Shown here piece by piece: positions 12,521 to 25,105 of a stretch of DNA of 64,000 bases. The stretch is taken from contig CM056376.1 of NCBI GenBank assembly GCA_029718625.1, positions 106,541,363 through 106,605,362 on the forward strand. The letters run 5' to 3'. The DNA comes from Synaphobranchus kaupii. Its lineage: Eukaryota > Chordata > Actinopteri > Anguilliformes > Synaphobranchidae. The notes under the pieces were generated by a model. That model was not told where the DNA came from and did not search any database. It worked only from the letters and a program-made list of their open reading frames with translations. A program made the translations under genes and the position numbers. Position 1 is the first letter of the stretch, and each line of letters starts with the position of its first letter.

Positions 12521-13063
12521 CACTGCCTGGCCAAAAAAAAAGTCGCACACTCTAATATTTCGTTGGACCACCTTTAGCTTTGATTACAGCGCGCATTCGT
12601 CGTGGCATTGTTTCGACAACCTTATGCAACGTCACAACATTTATTTCCGTCCAGAGTTGCATTCATTTTTGGCCGAGATCTTATATTGACGACGGGAGAG
12701 TCGAACCACTCCGTAAAGTCTTCTCCAGCACATCCCAAAGACTTTCAATGGGGTTAAGGTCAGGACTCTGGTGGCCAATTCATGTGTGAAAATGATTCCT
12801 CATGCTCCCTGAACCACTCTTTCACAATTTGAGCCCGATGAATCTTGGCATTGTCATCCTGGAATATGCCCATTGATGAGATAACCTGGTCATTCAGTAC
12901 ATTCAGGTACTCAGCTGACTTCATTTTATTGCTGCATAACATTGCTGAGCTTAGACCTGACTAATTGAAGCAACCCCAGATAATAACACTGCCTCCAGAG
13001 GCTTGTACAGTGGGCACTATGCATGACGGGTGCAACGGCAAATTTTTTTTTGGCCAGGCAGTG
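12521..13063 (-). mobile_element. Tc1/mariner transposon, internally deleted
   Basis: Terminal inverted repeats CACTGCCTGGCCAAAAAA (12521 onward) and its complement ending at 13063 are flanked by TA on both sides (12519-12520, 13064-13065), the Tc1/mariner signature. At 543 bp it is far below the 1.2-1.6 kb of intact copies. The interior holds remnants of a minus-strand transposase. Confidence 0.93.
12553..12942 (-). pseudogene. Tc1-type transposase remnant (C-terminal DDE region)
   Basis: Minus-strand frames give [18 protein letters not shown], then MNWPPES, and after a frame change the usual C-terminal segment down to a KGGPTKY-like end near 12553. The DNA-binding amino half is missing and at least one frameshift (about 12760-12790) breaks what remains, so it cannot encode an active enzyme. 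Confidence 0.85.
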
Positions 13064-13065
13064 TA

Positions 13066-14569
13066 TCAGTGTATAGATGTAATCAAATTGCTTACTTTCA
13101 TTTCCTGCCGTTCACTGTGGATTCAGTTGACATTTCAGAAAATACTAAATAAGTCAAAAGAGGGTCACCAAGGTTTTTTTGACATGACATGAACATAACT
13201 TGTTGACCATATCTGTAGTGCTGTGGGTACATCTTAATTAATTCCAGATAATGTCTAAAATATATTTGTATCTGTTTCTATATTTTGAAAAAGAGATCAA
13301 TAATGTTTTATATGAAACATATGTGTATGTGCACATAAATCAGTGTGAGGGAATAGAACAGATTCAGACACCAGTGTACTATATTGCATTCTACTTCCTA
13401 ACTAGTTAGATAGCACAATCTAGCCTCAGTAACTATCCAGAAACTTACCTAGCTACTTGGTAAATTCTGGAGCTTCTTGCAAGCTAGCAGCCTTACTAGC
13501 TCTTAGTGATACCATTAGCACCATGATACATATCATTAGAAAGGAGAGTGAGGATACATTTGGAGGTTAGGATACATTTGATTTCTCTCTCTCTCCTCTA
13601 TAGTGTGCAGCATAGTGCCCTGCCATATGTGTAAATATGATTCTCTATGCCATATTTATCTCCGATAACATGGAGTAAGCTGCCAAACGGATCTTTTCTC
13701 ACTACAAGCTGGGTTGAGTGGGCTCTGGCAGCCAGTGCAGGCCTACGAACCCTCTGCCAGAACCTTCGGATTTATTCTAATCCTCGCACAATCCCGAGCG
13801 GCCGAGCCTCGCGCTTCGTTTGCGCTCGCTGTATCTTCCTCACACAGGGGCGGTTCCTTGCTCTCTGGGGGCTCCTTGAGGCTCACTTTACTTGAGAGTG
13901 ACGGCAAACCATGCTTGAAGCCTGCCGCCGACGTACCGGTGTTTCCTTCCGTTTCGATGTAGTCGTGGTATTTTCAGATGCAGCAAGCAGAGCAGAGTCC
14001 AGTTGGTTGCATGTTCTATTCTCATGTAGGGCATTGCTGTTGAGTACCAGAAAATATCCATCCGCATTAACGGGTAACATTGGCCACCGCATTAACGGGT
14101 AACATTGGCCACCTCCATATGAGTGTCTGCCATTTAGGGATGTGCAGGTACCCATTTTAGGACCGAATGACCAAGGCCTAAAATTCAGCGATTCTCAGTC
14201 CTAGAAATTTTTAATAATTCATAAATCCTAACCATTTCAACACTACTATCTCAACGACCGAACGCAGATTCGGTTCAAATATGCTTGGCAGGTGTAGTGG
14301 ACATGAAAAAAAGTCATGGAAAAAATATATAACTCATGCGTGTACTTTATTTTATTTAAAATTTAACACGTTATATGATGCATACAATTGAAGTAAACAA
14401 AGGCTCGTGAAAATGTACAAGGAGATACATATTATTATTTCCATACGATTTATTTTCATTTATGCTGTTATCTATTACTTGGGTCCGAGAAGTGATCGAT
14501 GAATAGATGGTCGATTATACTTACCTTGCAAGGAACTGCCTGTAGGGGGAACGTGCTGCCTGCTTCCTC
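13066..14569. other. Intronic DNA with a small tandem duplication
   Basis: It contains a CT tract near 13580, a GC-rich patch at 13730-13880, and a 25-bp tandem duplication at 14063-14112 (CCGCATTAACGGGTAAC... twice). I recognise no gene. Confidence 0.55.
14063..14112 (+). repeat. Tandem duplication, 2 x 25 bp
   Basis: Copies at 14063-14087 and 14088-14112 are identical. Confidence 0.9.
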
Positions 14570-14653
14570 ATTCATTACACAGACGTAACCGAGAGCAGCA
14601 GCGTGTCCTGTGTTTTATTATTTACTTACCGTAATATCTTCCCCCTATGAAGG
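14570..14653 (+). repeat. 84-bp direct repeat, left copy
   Basis: The sequence starts ATTCATTACACAGACG and ends CCCCCTATGAAGG. It is identical to 15284-15367, 714 bp downstream. In reverse it contains AATAAAAC, an LTR-like polyadenylation context. Probably the remains of an unclassified mobile element, or a local duplication. Confidence 0.85.
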
Positions 14654-15283
14654 TAAGAATGTTGACAAGCAGATTTCCGTTAGTTTATTTGTTCTGTACA
14701 TGTTGCAGTGCTTGTGAAAATGCCAATGACATGCTAATTTCGATGTAAAAGAGAGTTGCATGGTTGGATAGCATATCAAAAGTTAGCCGGTCGATGTTAG
14801 CTAGCAGCATGCAGGCATCGCGTGATCAGTCCGTGCCGAGTAGTTTCTGGTGAATTGGCGCGCGAGGAGAGCGAGTTGCTTTCTTTTCTGTAGTTCCTGT
14901 AAGAAGAGAGATGTTGAAGTTAGTCTGTATAGTATGCATATTTCTGTTGGTTAAATATAATGTGTGTTGTTGCATCAGAATAACTGTTGTAAATACAAAA
15001 TAGAGGAGAATAATTTACTGTTTTCTTATAAAAAAATACGTTTGTTCTATGGGTAAAAATAACTATGTACAAACCAGTAAGGATAAAAACAGTACTTTTG
15101 AGGAAAGTGTTTAAAGGGAAAATTCATATATTTCTGGTTATGTTGTAAATACTACTGTGGTAAAAGAAAACAACATATAGAGAATGTTATGTGACAGTGA
15201 CATTGACTTTAATGATATATGATTTTGTGTAAATTCTGCCTTGACTGAACAGTTTTGTATTTGTATTTGATATTGGAAAATTA

Positions 15284-15367
15284 ATTCATTACACAGACGT
15301 AACCGAGAGCAGCAGCGTGTCCTGTGTTTTATTATTTACTTACCGTAATATCTTCCCCCTATGAAGG
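15284..15367 (+). repeat. 84-bp direct repeat, right copy
   Basis: Matches 14570-14653 at every base by eye. The 630 bp between the copies is AT-rich, without an open frame of note or a recognisable primer-binding site. Confidence 0.85.
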
Positions 15368-16591
15368 GGGTGCAACACAGGCATATAGATCACAAAGAAT
15401 ACAATACAATCCGCACACTGTCGGCATTAAGTGCATTGGACAAAAACAGTGGTTCTAGGTTGTTCCATTTTTCATCGCTTTGCAGCCATTAAAGAATAAT
15501 AAATCACACACAGAATATATTTCTTTTTTTATAGAAATCTGAAAAACAGCTAAAAAAAAAAAAAAGATTCTCGATAAACATAGTGTAAACAACTGCTGCT
15601 GTTTATTACAGGAAAAAAGCAGCATTAGTTGAAAAAGACATTAGGCTATAAATGTCACCGCAATGCTAAACAGCCATAGTATATAGGCTATAGCCAAGGT
15701 AACTGCTGCCATATATTTAAAAAAAATTAAATTAAAGTTCACATGTATAATTGCAGTGGGTAAAGCAAACGTAATATTGGTGTCTATATCTGATGTAAGG
15801 CTATAGGTGTTTCCCTGTATTTAAAAAATTAACTGCAAAATTAAACTTTGCATGTTTAACTGCAGCGGAGGAAAGGACATGCATTGGCGCCATGCACATC
15901 CATAAATCGCTTATGGCTGCAGAAGAGTCGTGTCGCCGGTACTGGAGAACGTTCCTCTGTACCATTTGAAGACCTTACCTTTCGGTTGACCTGAAAACCA
16001 ACACAGTACTGCTGCCAAGCAAATGATAAATAATTGCTAGTGATTTTAATCGTTGACAGACTACTAAGAACTGAAGCAGAGACCCCGTCCTCTTTCAGCT
16101 GGTTAGAGAAACCCTCCTTGGACCCAATAGGGAAAATCAGACTTATAAACCTTGGACTGCTCTGTTGCCTTTGTCAAAAAGCTTACTGTGAAACTGTGAA
16201 AGAGCCCCTCCTGGATGTCATCCTGTAGCCACAGGAAAGGAGGAGCAGGAAGGCTGTCAGGTGACTGTTCTGACAGATGATCCGTGACCACCAATGAGAT
16301 CACACGCTGCAACTATGACATCCTGCCATTACGCTCAGAAAATTTCATTAGCATTCATGAATTATCTTAACAGTTTATGACCGCTGACATTTCAAGTTAA
16401 TTAACGTGACTCCAGTTGTGAGCTGCTCACAAATGTCACTTCAGTGGCCTTGTGGCTAGATTGCTCTGGTCCCCCCAAAACATGGGGTTAATAACCCAGT
16501 GCAGTTCAAATTGGAATATTTTAAATATGAGATTAATCGTTGTTTAGTCAGCCAAGATTTTAACTCAAATCTAACAAAGTTATTTTTGCTA
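15368..16591. other. Unique intronic DNA
   Basis: No feature beyond A-rich runs (15550-15565). Small chance open frames near 16034-16312 show no motif. Confidence 0.55.
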
Positions 16592-17139
16592 GCAGCCATA
16601 CCACCATGCGATCTGCTCCTGCTGAATTGCTGAAGCTAAGCAGGTGTGGGCTTGGTTAGTACTTGGATGGGAGACCTCCTGGGAAAACTAAGTTGCTGCT
16701 GGAAGTGGTGTTGGTGTTGGGGCAATCTTCCTGGTCTGGTCAAATAAATCCCAATGCCCCAGTGCAGCGATGGGGACACTGTGCTGTAGGAGATGCCGTC
16801 CTTCGGGTGAAACGTTAAACCGAGGTCCTGATTCACTGTGGTCATTAAAGATCCCATGACACTTATCGCAAAGAGTAGGGGTTTCCCCGGTGTCCTGGCT
16901 AAATTCCCAACCTGGCTCTTTCAATCTGCCACCTAAGCATCCCCCAGTTTAAATTGGCTAATAATCATTCTCTCCCTCTCCACCTCAGCTCATGTGTGGT
17001 GAACATTCTGGCGCAAAATGGCTGTTGCTGCATCACCCAGGTGGGTGCTACACATTGGTGGTGGTAGAGGCGAGTTTCCCCCTCATCACTGTAAGCACTT
17101 TGAGTATTTGAGTATAGAAAGGCGCTATATAAATGCAAG

Positions 17140-17140
<1 letters not shown>
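16592..17140 (+). mobile_element. 5S-rRNA-derived SINE (SINE3-like)
   Basis: The head carries clear 5S rRNA words: GCCATACCACCATGCG, GAAGCTAAGCAGGTGTGGGC and TTAGTACTTGGATGGGAGAC. These are the 5S internal promoter region. The body includes CCGTCCTTCGGGTGAAACG and TGGTCATTAAAGATCCCATG, and the tail is GTAAGCACTTTGAG...GGCGCTATATAAATGC followed by (ATT)n. This head-body-tail order matches 5S-derived SINEs of fish. It is not a functional 5S gene because the head diverges and is fused to the SINE body. Confidence 0.88.

Positions 17141-17176
<36 letters not shown>
17141..17176 (+). repeat. (ATT)n microsatellite, SINE tail
   Basis: About 11 ATT units form the 3' tail of the preceding SINE. Confidence 0.9.
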
Positions 17177-17177
<1 letters not shown>

Positions 17178-17836
17178 ATACTGCCTACTACAGGAGGATT
17201 TGCTATTGGTCATTTGCAAACTTTTTTTGCATTTTTTTTGCATAATTAACACACCATTTAATTGAGTTGGCTGAAATCAGAAGTGAACCTTAATGCTGTT
17301 ATCCTTAATTTTTTCACATAAAAAAATTACATATTTCATACCTTTTCACACTGGCATTTTTGTATTAATATCCATACAGTGAATTTGTGTTCTATAATTG
17401 CTCCTCTATATGCTATTTTCCATTGGTGCCATTGGGTGTGACATTCCCGCCAAGTATTCAAATGTGACTAAACAAACTATTGTGACCACCAGTCACGACC
17501 GATGTCACCAAATCCACCAAGAGAGAAAAACTACGGATTAACACTTTAAGTGAAATGATACAACCTTATATCAAAGGGGAATTGTATTATTTAATTCTGT
17601 GGGTACATCACACCAAAACATTGGTACCCAGTGCCTTTCTGCTTTGCACACTTGGGCAATGGGCCATCATTAGACTGGCATCCTGCCAAGTAAAGTAGTT
17701 GTGCACGCCACACAAGTCAGGATACATTGTTAAGTGGCTAGTATGTCTGCAGCATAACCTTTTTTAATGATACACTTCAAGACCAGTATCACCATACTTC
17801 TCCTTCAGGCAGTGTGTGTGTATGCATGTGTGTGCA

Positions 17837-17892
<56 letters not shown>

Positions 17893-19235
17893 CGTTTGTG
17901 TGTGTGCATGTGTGTATGAGTCTGTGTGTGTGTGTGTTTGTGTGCATGTATGCTTAGAATAGTGGTTCAATGTCAGCAGTCATCCAAACACAAACTTGTA
18001 TACGATGGTGACTCCAACTGCAAATTGATTTATGGTTCCTAACCACACCCCAGATATAAGCACCTCAGCTGAACAGTGTGATGGATGTAGCGTGAATACT
18101 TTGGATCTGTCCTGATATGAATCTTAATGCCATTTCATAAAAATCACCAGTATAGCTGCTGAGTAGAGCTAAATATTCACTTTCACACTCTGAGTTACTA
18201 TTTTGGCAAGTGGTCTCTTGCGGTTCTATTAAAAGCAATTCCATTCCAGTGAGGGAGAATTAATCAATTTGAATTATAAAAGCATATTTTTTTGTTCTGG
18301 CTGTGTTGTTAATGTTTAAGAAATTAAATGTGGTGTGCAATTGTGTGATGTCTTCCCAGATCTCTTTCAAATTATGTTATACCACCACGACTTCAGTCTA
18401 ATTTAATTGTCAGTACTTTTCCTGTAATAGTTTCCAACACTTCACGGAATGGCAAGAAAATGCAATAGATTGGAAATGGTTTTCTGTGCACTTCTGAGTA
18501 TCATTCCATAAATACTGAAGCTATCATCCGCTAAGTGCTTGTAATGAGTTTGTTCTGCCTTCGTGGAAAGAAGGGAAGGAAGGCTGTTTCCTGCTTGAAT
18601 CCTGTTGTGGTATACCGTAAATGGCCACTTGAATATGAAACTTCTTTACCTGCTTTGACGGCTTATTTTATCGGGACATATTTCTGCGGCGACCAGGAAA
18701 ATATCATTTGAAATGCTATTACCCTAGCCATAAATATAAGAACGCTTCGGTGGACAGTCACCCAAGGTAGCATACAATTCTACGCCTGGTAAAGCTGCAA
18801 AATAAATGCAAACGTAAAATGCAAAGCTATAAAAAGAGTTGGTTTCCTGAGTTGAACTGAGAGTTTGCATTTGAAATGTCACCAAAATAAAACCACAGTG
18901 AATTAGGCCATCATTAAGTGTATTATTATGGTGTTGTTTTTTTTTTGGAGGTTTGTGCGGTAGTTGACGTTAGCAGGAGGAGCAGCGACGGTCCTCGTGG
19001 GCCTCCTCCGAAACGGAGGGTTTTTCTCTCTCTGCAAATATCATTTGCTCCCAATTACCTGGTCGTCAGAGGCTCTCCATCTGTCACTCCCACTGGATTA
19101 TCACAGGAACTCTCTCACTTTCACCCAGCCTCTCAGGGCCCCACATGTGAAAAGAGTTTTTATATGAGTTTTTTTAAATGAGTTTTTTAAATGAGATGAC
19201 CTTTAATTATGGAAACATCTCGGTTTTTTGTTCAA
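17177..19235. other. Unique intronic DNA around a (GT)n tract
   Basis: Apart from the (GT)n tract at 17811-17945 I see no element or gene. Confidence 0.55.
17811..17945 (+). repeat. (GT)n microsatellite
   Basis: The longest uninterrupted run is at about 17840-17888, with interrupted GT/GC flanks. Confidence 0.95.
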
Positions 19236-19615
19236 TCACACAGACACACACACGCGCACACACACACAAATACACACACCCACATGCACACACATGCATG
19301 CACACACGCACACACATAAAACATCTCTGAGTGAATCAGTATGCAGAGGCTGTCCTCCATGCTGATGTAAATAGGACAGGAGCTGGGTAAGAGGCAGTCA
19401 GTGAGTGTGAGGGTGCTGTCATTCAGTTGGCGAGTGTCTGGCCATCACCTTTCGGCTCCGTAAATATTTGTTCCGGCGCTGAGTGCAAGAGCAATGTGGA
19501 ATCTTAGGAATTGTGGATGGACCTGGTGGAAATTCAAAATGTGTGCATGTGCGTTTGTGTGTGTGTGTGTGTCTGTTTGTGTGTGTATGCGTGTGTGTAT
19601 ATGGTGTGTGTGCGC
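19236..19615 (+). repeat. (CA)n-rich block followed by (GT)n
   Basis: CA-rich DNA at 19236-19320 and GT-rich DNA at 19545-19615 are separated by unique sequence, giving an inverted arrangement of dinucleotide repeats. Confidence 0.85.
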
Positions 19616-20040
19616 TGGTGTTTGATCCAGGGAATCCGGCAGTTCCACCATACAGCACCCTCTATGTCCAGCCAGAGAGACAGAGCAGTAATTCCACTCT
19701 GCTGATATACACATTGACCATGAGGTCTAGCAGACTAGCCCATAATAACCCCCTGGGTTTACAGTTAAAGCTGAGGGAGCGGTGGGGGTGTGTTGTTGGT
19801 GTTACAGAGTCCAGAAGCTGTCCGTGATTCATGCACTGTCCGCTCGTCTGTGTGACTGTGATTAATGTGCCAGAAATGCAGGGGAATGTGAAGCCTGCCC
19901 ACTGTTTACAGGTGACCCTGCTGCCACTGACAGGTGTTCTGCCACACAGCAGAACATCTCCGCCGTTCCGCCACTGTGACTGAAACAAATATTCATACCG
20001 GAAAAAGCCGCAAGGCTGCCAACGCCAGCCCGGGGGAGTG

Positions 20041-20064
20041 GGGGGGGGGGGGGGGGGGGGGGGG
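20041..20064 (+). repeat. Poly-G run (at least 24 G)
   Basis: A pure G run on the transcribed-sense strand, preceded by GGGGGAGTG. Confidence 0.9.
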
Positions 20065-20261
20065 TTAGAATTAGCCATGCAGCGCATTCACAAGCGCAGG
20101 CTCCTGCTGCGGTACGGCGCGGCGCAGGCATGCTCCGCTTCCCCCGACATCTCAGCCCGGCCCTGACTTCACAGGTTAGGAAGAGACAGAGCGCCGTTCC
20201 CCTGGGAACACTATGCACTTGGGGAGTCCACTGGCGGGGAAGTTTGCACACAGTGCGAATG

Positions 20262-20424
20262 TAAAGAGAGAGAGAGAGAGAGAGAGAGAGGAAGAGTGTA
20301 AGTACCTCAGGGTGCCCTTTGATAGCAAGTGGTCGTATTACTCGCACACACACAGTGCACAAGCATATTCACACGTGTACGCTTGTGCTCCCAGACACGT
20401 GCACACACGTATATGCTCAGCACC

Positions 20425-20466
<42 letters not shown>

Positions 20467-20600
20467 ACACAACTGCGCACAAATACACGCATGTTCATGT
20501 ACACGCTCACATACACACACATGTACATGCTCACCAGACACACACACACATACATGCACATTCATGTACACACTCACATACACACACACATATGCATAAA
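20262..20600 (+). repeat. (GA)n tract followed by CA-rich block
   Basis: A (GA)n run lies at about 20263-20292, then an interrupted (CA)n block at 20343-20600 with a pure core at about 20430-20470. Long open frames here on both strands (HTHTHT, VCVCVC) are artefacts of the repeat. Confidence 0.9.
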
Positions 20601-21467
20601 CACAGACACAGACATGCATGACATCTTTATAGACAGCACCACTGAATAACTTGTTTTAAATGGAGTCTTGAATTATAGATCAGAAGAAGTATCTCCAGCT
20701 TTGGTTAGTATCTGCTCACATTAAATGGACAGGCTTAGAGGAGAGACTCTGGGAGGGCACCCAGAGCTCCAGTAATGCTCACCCTAATAATGACCCCATT
20801 ACGAGTGGTGCTCATGGGTAATATGCAAGCGTTTATCCTTCAGTCAGATTAGAGGGGCTACTAAGCAAAGAGATGATATTCATAATGACCTTTTGATGAA
20901 TCAATTGTAGCTGTATTGTGCTTCTTATATTTGTGTGGCTGCGAGCCCAGAAAAATGCAGTTTTAACATATATGTGAAGCTTTCATAAACCAGCAGGTTC
21001 CCAAAGAGAATGCAAGTATTCAGTTACAGAGCAGGGCATCAGCAGCCACACAGTCATACCTTTATGGAAATGAGTATTGACAGAAGAAATTACGGCAAAT
21101 GGGGCTTCATATGAAAAAATCACACTATTGTGCACCATGAAGAACTGAATCCTCGTTGGATATGTTACAGGGCTCAGATTGTTGTCAGTGATTTTAATTA
21201 CATAACCAGTGAAAGGTTACTACTGAAAGCAAAATTTAAAAAAACAAAATGAATACCGTGCTTGTAAGTAATGTGAAAATATAGTGGCCATTAATATCTT
21301 CATATTTCTATCTGATTCCTCCTTGTTAATTATTACAATGTTTTGCTAAAGCGTAATGACCGAGCTAGTGAATGTGAAATGGGGAATATTTGTTTTTCCT
21401 GCTGTGCTCACTGGACCACAGTGTGGGTGAGGGCTTTGTTTTAAACCAATGACATCATCATCAGCAC

Positions 21468-21560
21468 CAAATCTCTCTCTCTGTCTTTCACTCTCTCTCT
21501 CTCTCTCCCTCTTTATCTCTCTCTCTTTCAGTCTCTCTCTCTCTCTCTCTCTCTTTCTCT
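21468..21560 (+). repeat. (CT)n-rich tract
   Basis: Interrupted CT dinucleotides over about 90 bp. Confidence 0.9.
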
Positions 21561-22577
21561 TTATCTGTGGAGATGTCCTTGTTCCTGACATGTTGCTGTC
21601 CTGCAGATTTGATTACAGCTAGTATCTGATGCAATTAGTTACTAGTCCTAGTTAGTAGGGTATGTGCCTGTGGTTCTCCAGGTCCTGGGTTACCAGGCCA
21701 TCACCTTGCTCACTCCCAAGCCTGCTGCTTCCATGTGATGTTTAAGCAATACGGCCACTGGTGTCCTTAGGTCTTATATTAGTATGTATTGTAAGACCGG
21801 TGGGGATCATTATAGACATCCTATCTCTTCTCCTGTGGATAAAGCAATCATGCAGGCTCCAACGCAATTATTTTTATAATGCTAATTAGATGAATTAAAA
21901 CATGGTATATAACCAGTGATTAAATGAACAGCATGGTATTTAAATAGCATAATGATAAAACGTTACCTCGTGTCTCCTGGCTGAACATAAGCTTGTGTTT
22001 GAAATCCTTCTTACTCTTGTTTTCCCTTGTAAAACAAAGCAGAATTTATATTATTTATATTTTATTTTTCTAAAATCTGAATACCATCCAGAATATGATA
22101 CCAAGTCCTGCGAGGATTTGTTATTCCATGGCTAACGCTCATTTCTGCAGCATCCAGTAATTAAGTTCTTTTTTTCCCTACTTCTCATACATTATTCATT
22201 ACATTTTCCTATTCTGATGTATTGAATGTTTTTTTTAACCGTAACTAGAAGGTCCTGCAGTGAGCTGGGTTGTACTCTGGACAGACAATGAAAGATCTTG
22301 AGAAAATGAGAAAACTCCCAAGCTAATGCTGTTAATGTCATTGTATTGTGTATCATTTTTGCCTCCAACTATATTACATGTACATTGTATATAGTGCCTT
22401 ATTGACAGATGAACATTTTGCCTATAAACTGATAACATTTAAATAACTTCAACTAATACTACTACAATACAGTACAGTAATAATAATACTACTGCTTCTT
22501 CTGATAATAATAATAATAAAGTCATCAACATCAGAAAAGGCTGAAGTTAGATATACTGCAAGGGACATTCAAGTGTG

Positions 22578-22578
22578 G

Positions 22579-22618
<40 letters not shown>

Positions 22619-22645
22619 TCCCCGTCTCTCTTACTCTCTCTCTCT
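22578..22645 (+). repeat. Compound (CT)n(CA)n microsatellite
   Basis: CT units run directly into CA units, then a second CT tract. Confidence 0.9.
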
Positions 22646-22873
22646 CTTCCCTTTCGGCTAGAGCATTCACAAGTGATAAACTGAAGCTCATTATATAATT
22701 ACCTAAACTAAACAAACTGCGTATTATGTGTGCATATGGTGCAGAATCCTCCAGTGTATTCCCTGAGACAGATGACAGGCAAATGATACACCTTCCAAAG
22801 AGGATCACCAGGATCACCTGTAGAATAAAAGACGAGGGTTTTTTGCGCTTAAGACATTAAGTTGTTCTATTTA

Positions 22874-22916
22874 ATCATTTAAAAGTGATGGTTTCTTACC
22901 ATCACTTTTAAATGAT
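22874..22916. repeat. Perfect 19-bp hairpin with 5-nt loop
   Basis: ATCATTTAAAAGTGATGGT (22874-22892) and its exact complement (22898-22916) flank TTCTT. A third partial copy (ATCACTTTTAAAAGAG and CCATCACTT) follows to 22944. The stem is shorter and the loop smaller than a normal miRNA precursor. Confidence 0.85.
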
Positions 22917-24907
22917 CACTTTTAAAAGAGAGGAACCATCACTTACTTGTATATATACAGTATATAGTATGGGACTGCAGCATTGCTGTCTCAGAACAGT
23001 GCATTCAGTGTCAGAATTCACTGATGAGCTTAGTTAATGCGGACAAGTTCTCTCATAGTTCACCAAATCTTCTTTATTACTATTGAATGGTTTTGCATCT
23101 TTTTTGTTTTTAGCGTATGCTGTCTTTTGGCCATTGCGGTGCACAGCATTGGTTGCCATGGTTCTCTTGTCCTGCTCTGATTTTATTGACAAAGCAATAG
23201 GCCACATTTACTGAAATGTCGATAACCTAGCTTCTGCACCTCACAGCTTTCTGGCTAAAAATAGCCCAGCACAAATTCTGGTGCTGCTTAGGAGAAGAAA
23301 CGTAAGTAGCAGGTGTGTGGGTTGTTAGTACTGGAGACAAGCTGCCCTCCAACTTTCCGTGAACTCTCATCTCCTGAGGTTGGATAGCATACATAAAGCA
23401 TAAAGAAAGCGGAGTCAAGAACAGACAAAAAAAATCTAATAATAAGAGTAGCTGCGGTTTAGTTTAATGTCTATATTAGCAACTAATACGGGAAAATCAC
23501 TGCGTCTATTCAATGAAGAACTCAGTCATGATGCATGATCTCTACAACTAAATCAGATATTAGTTTTTTTCTTCTTGTTGTTGCCTGAACGATTTCCACT
23601 ATGGCTATGTTAAAGGCTTATTGGGTGGAAAGAAAGGTCCAGGTTGTAATCTATCATAGTGTAAAATCAAAGGAGAACACCTGATTTTGGTGTTGCAGTA
23701 TCAATGCTTCAGGAAATTGTCGATTTTGTCGAGTTTCTGTGCACAGCTGCTTTGAAGAAATATTATTTTCTTGTCCCGAGATATGGTTGGCCTTTCCAAG
23801 CCCTCAACTGGCATTTAGTGGGTGACATATTAAAGTATGTATTCATCAAAAAAAGTGTATTCTCGAAACATGTGGAGTGCTACTCGGCAATAAAGATTAG
23901 TTTTGTGTCAGGCTTTCTTCTTTTTTCAGAGATGTGTAAAGCTACTTTTTAAAAAAAGATTGTGACAGTTATGCTTACTTCTGTGTTTTTAGAATAAAAA
24001 AATATTATGCAAAATGGTTTTGAAAGCAAAAATAGCAGCATTACTAAGTCGCTGAATCCTCTTAGCAAAAAAACCATATTTCATCCGTGATTTCTAACAT
24101 AAATTATAACACATGTACGCTTCTAAATATTAAGTCGTTGTTAATCTTGTCCTGATTTAGGAGTAGTGCTATTAAATTGAAAGAACTCCTACAGGCATAT
24201 ATATGTAATAGGTAAGTAATCTCCAGTAATTATTTTTATCTTCGGCTGTTCACTTTGACCTTCCTGCATAGCCTGTTACCTCTGTTCCTCTGGCATACAT
24301 TCTTTGTTGAAGAGCACTTTAAACTCCCCTCAAGTGACCAGCATTTAGGGGAGTCTGGAGTTCATACCCTCCAATCCTCTCCTCTCGGTGGGTGTTAAGC
24401 ACATTTCACATTTCAGCGCCATATGCTACCGTTCAGCTATATTTTTGTTTGTAATGAAGACGGCGAGATGACCTTGTTTTTATGGAGTGCCTCAGCGTGC
24501 ACCTTCTGATTGTGGAGGCGCTTGTTGCTGGAGCGCCGTTTGTCCTTCCTGGAAGCGCGTATCCTACAAGTTACGAAGCAGCACAGCGACCACAGTGACT
24601 AAATAAGTCCACCCTTGCGTGACCAAATTAACTGTTTACCACCTCTTCTTTATTGTAACTAGGCCCCTATATTTCATACTACTATACAGGCATCCTGATT
24701 CTGCATTTCTCTATGGCTATGAGTGCATTGTAGCGTGTGCTGTTCACCAGATGGGGCCTGTAACTCGGTCTCCTAATCACCGATCAGTACGAGAGCGCTA
24801 TGCCAAGGCACCGCTGCTTGGTGAAGTGTTGTTTTTTCTCTTGTTTTGTGCTCCGGTTGCAGCACTTGATTTGCGACTATGGGCAGGCCTTTTCATCAGA
24901 ATCATGT

Positions 24908-25105
24908 TTACATGCCATTTAGAAGCTGTTCTTATCTAGAGTGACTTACAAAGCTTATAGTTTGACAAACCGTTATATTTATTACTGCTGGGAGTTTTTA
25001 GGGAAGCAACTCGAGGGTGCAATAGCAGTGCCTCAGCTGGGACTGAGACCCGCAATCATTGAGTCGACGGCCCATTTTCCTAAGCATTGTACTGCGCTGC
25101 CTCCC
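24908..25105 (-). mobile_element. tRNA-derived SINE, reverse orientation
   Basis: Read on the + strand it begins with the complement of the SINE tail (TTTAGAAGCTGTTCTTATCTAGAGTGACTTACAA, split as TTTAGAAGCTGTTCTTATC and TAGAGTGACTTACAA). It ends with CTGGGACTGAGACCCGCAA and CATTGTACTGCGCTGCC, the complement of the tRNA-like head. Diverged from the copy at 9175. Confidence 0.75.

Larger units (their letters stand above)
20640..24907. other. Unique intronic DNA with small repeats
   Basis: It contains (CT)n at 21468-21560, (CT)n/(CA)n at 22578-22645, and a perfect hairpin at 22874-22916. I see no gene or transposon. Confidence 0.5.

Noticed and set aside
16592..16710. 5S rRNA gene
   Set aside because: The 5S-like part is diverged and fused to a SINE body and LINE-like tail; a second reversed copy at 59979-60530 has the same fusion.
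19483..20650. Several open frames of 80-166 codons rich in CV, HT or P
   Set aside because: They are translations of (GT)n, (CA)n and poly-G tracts, open on both strands at once.
22874..22916. microRNA precursor
   Set aside because: The stem of 19 bp and 5-nt loop are too short for Drosha/Dicer processing, and the pairing is perfect as in a mutational foldback.
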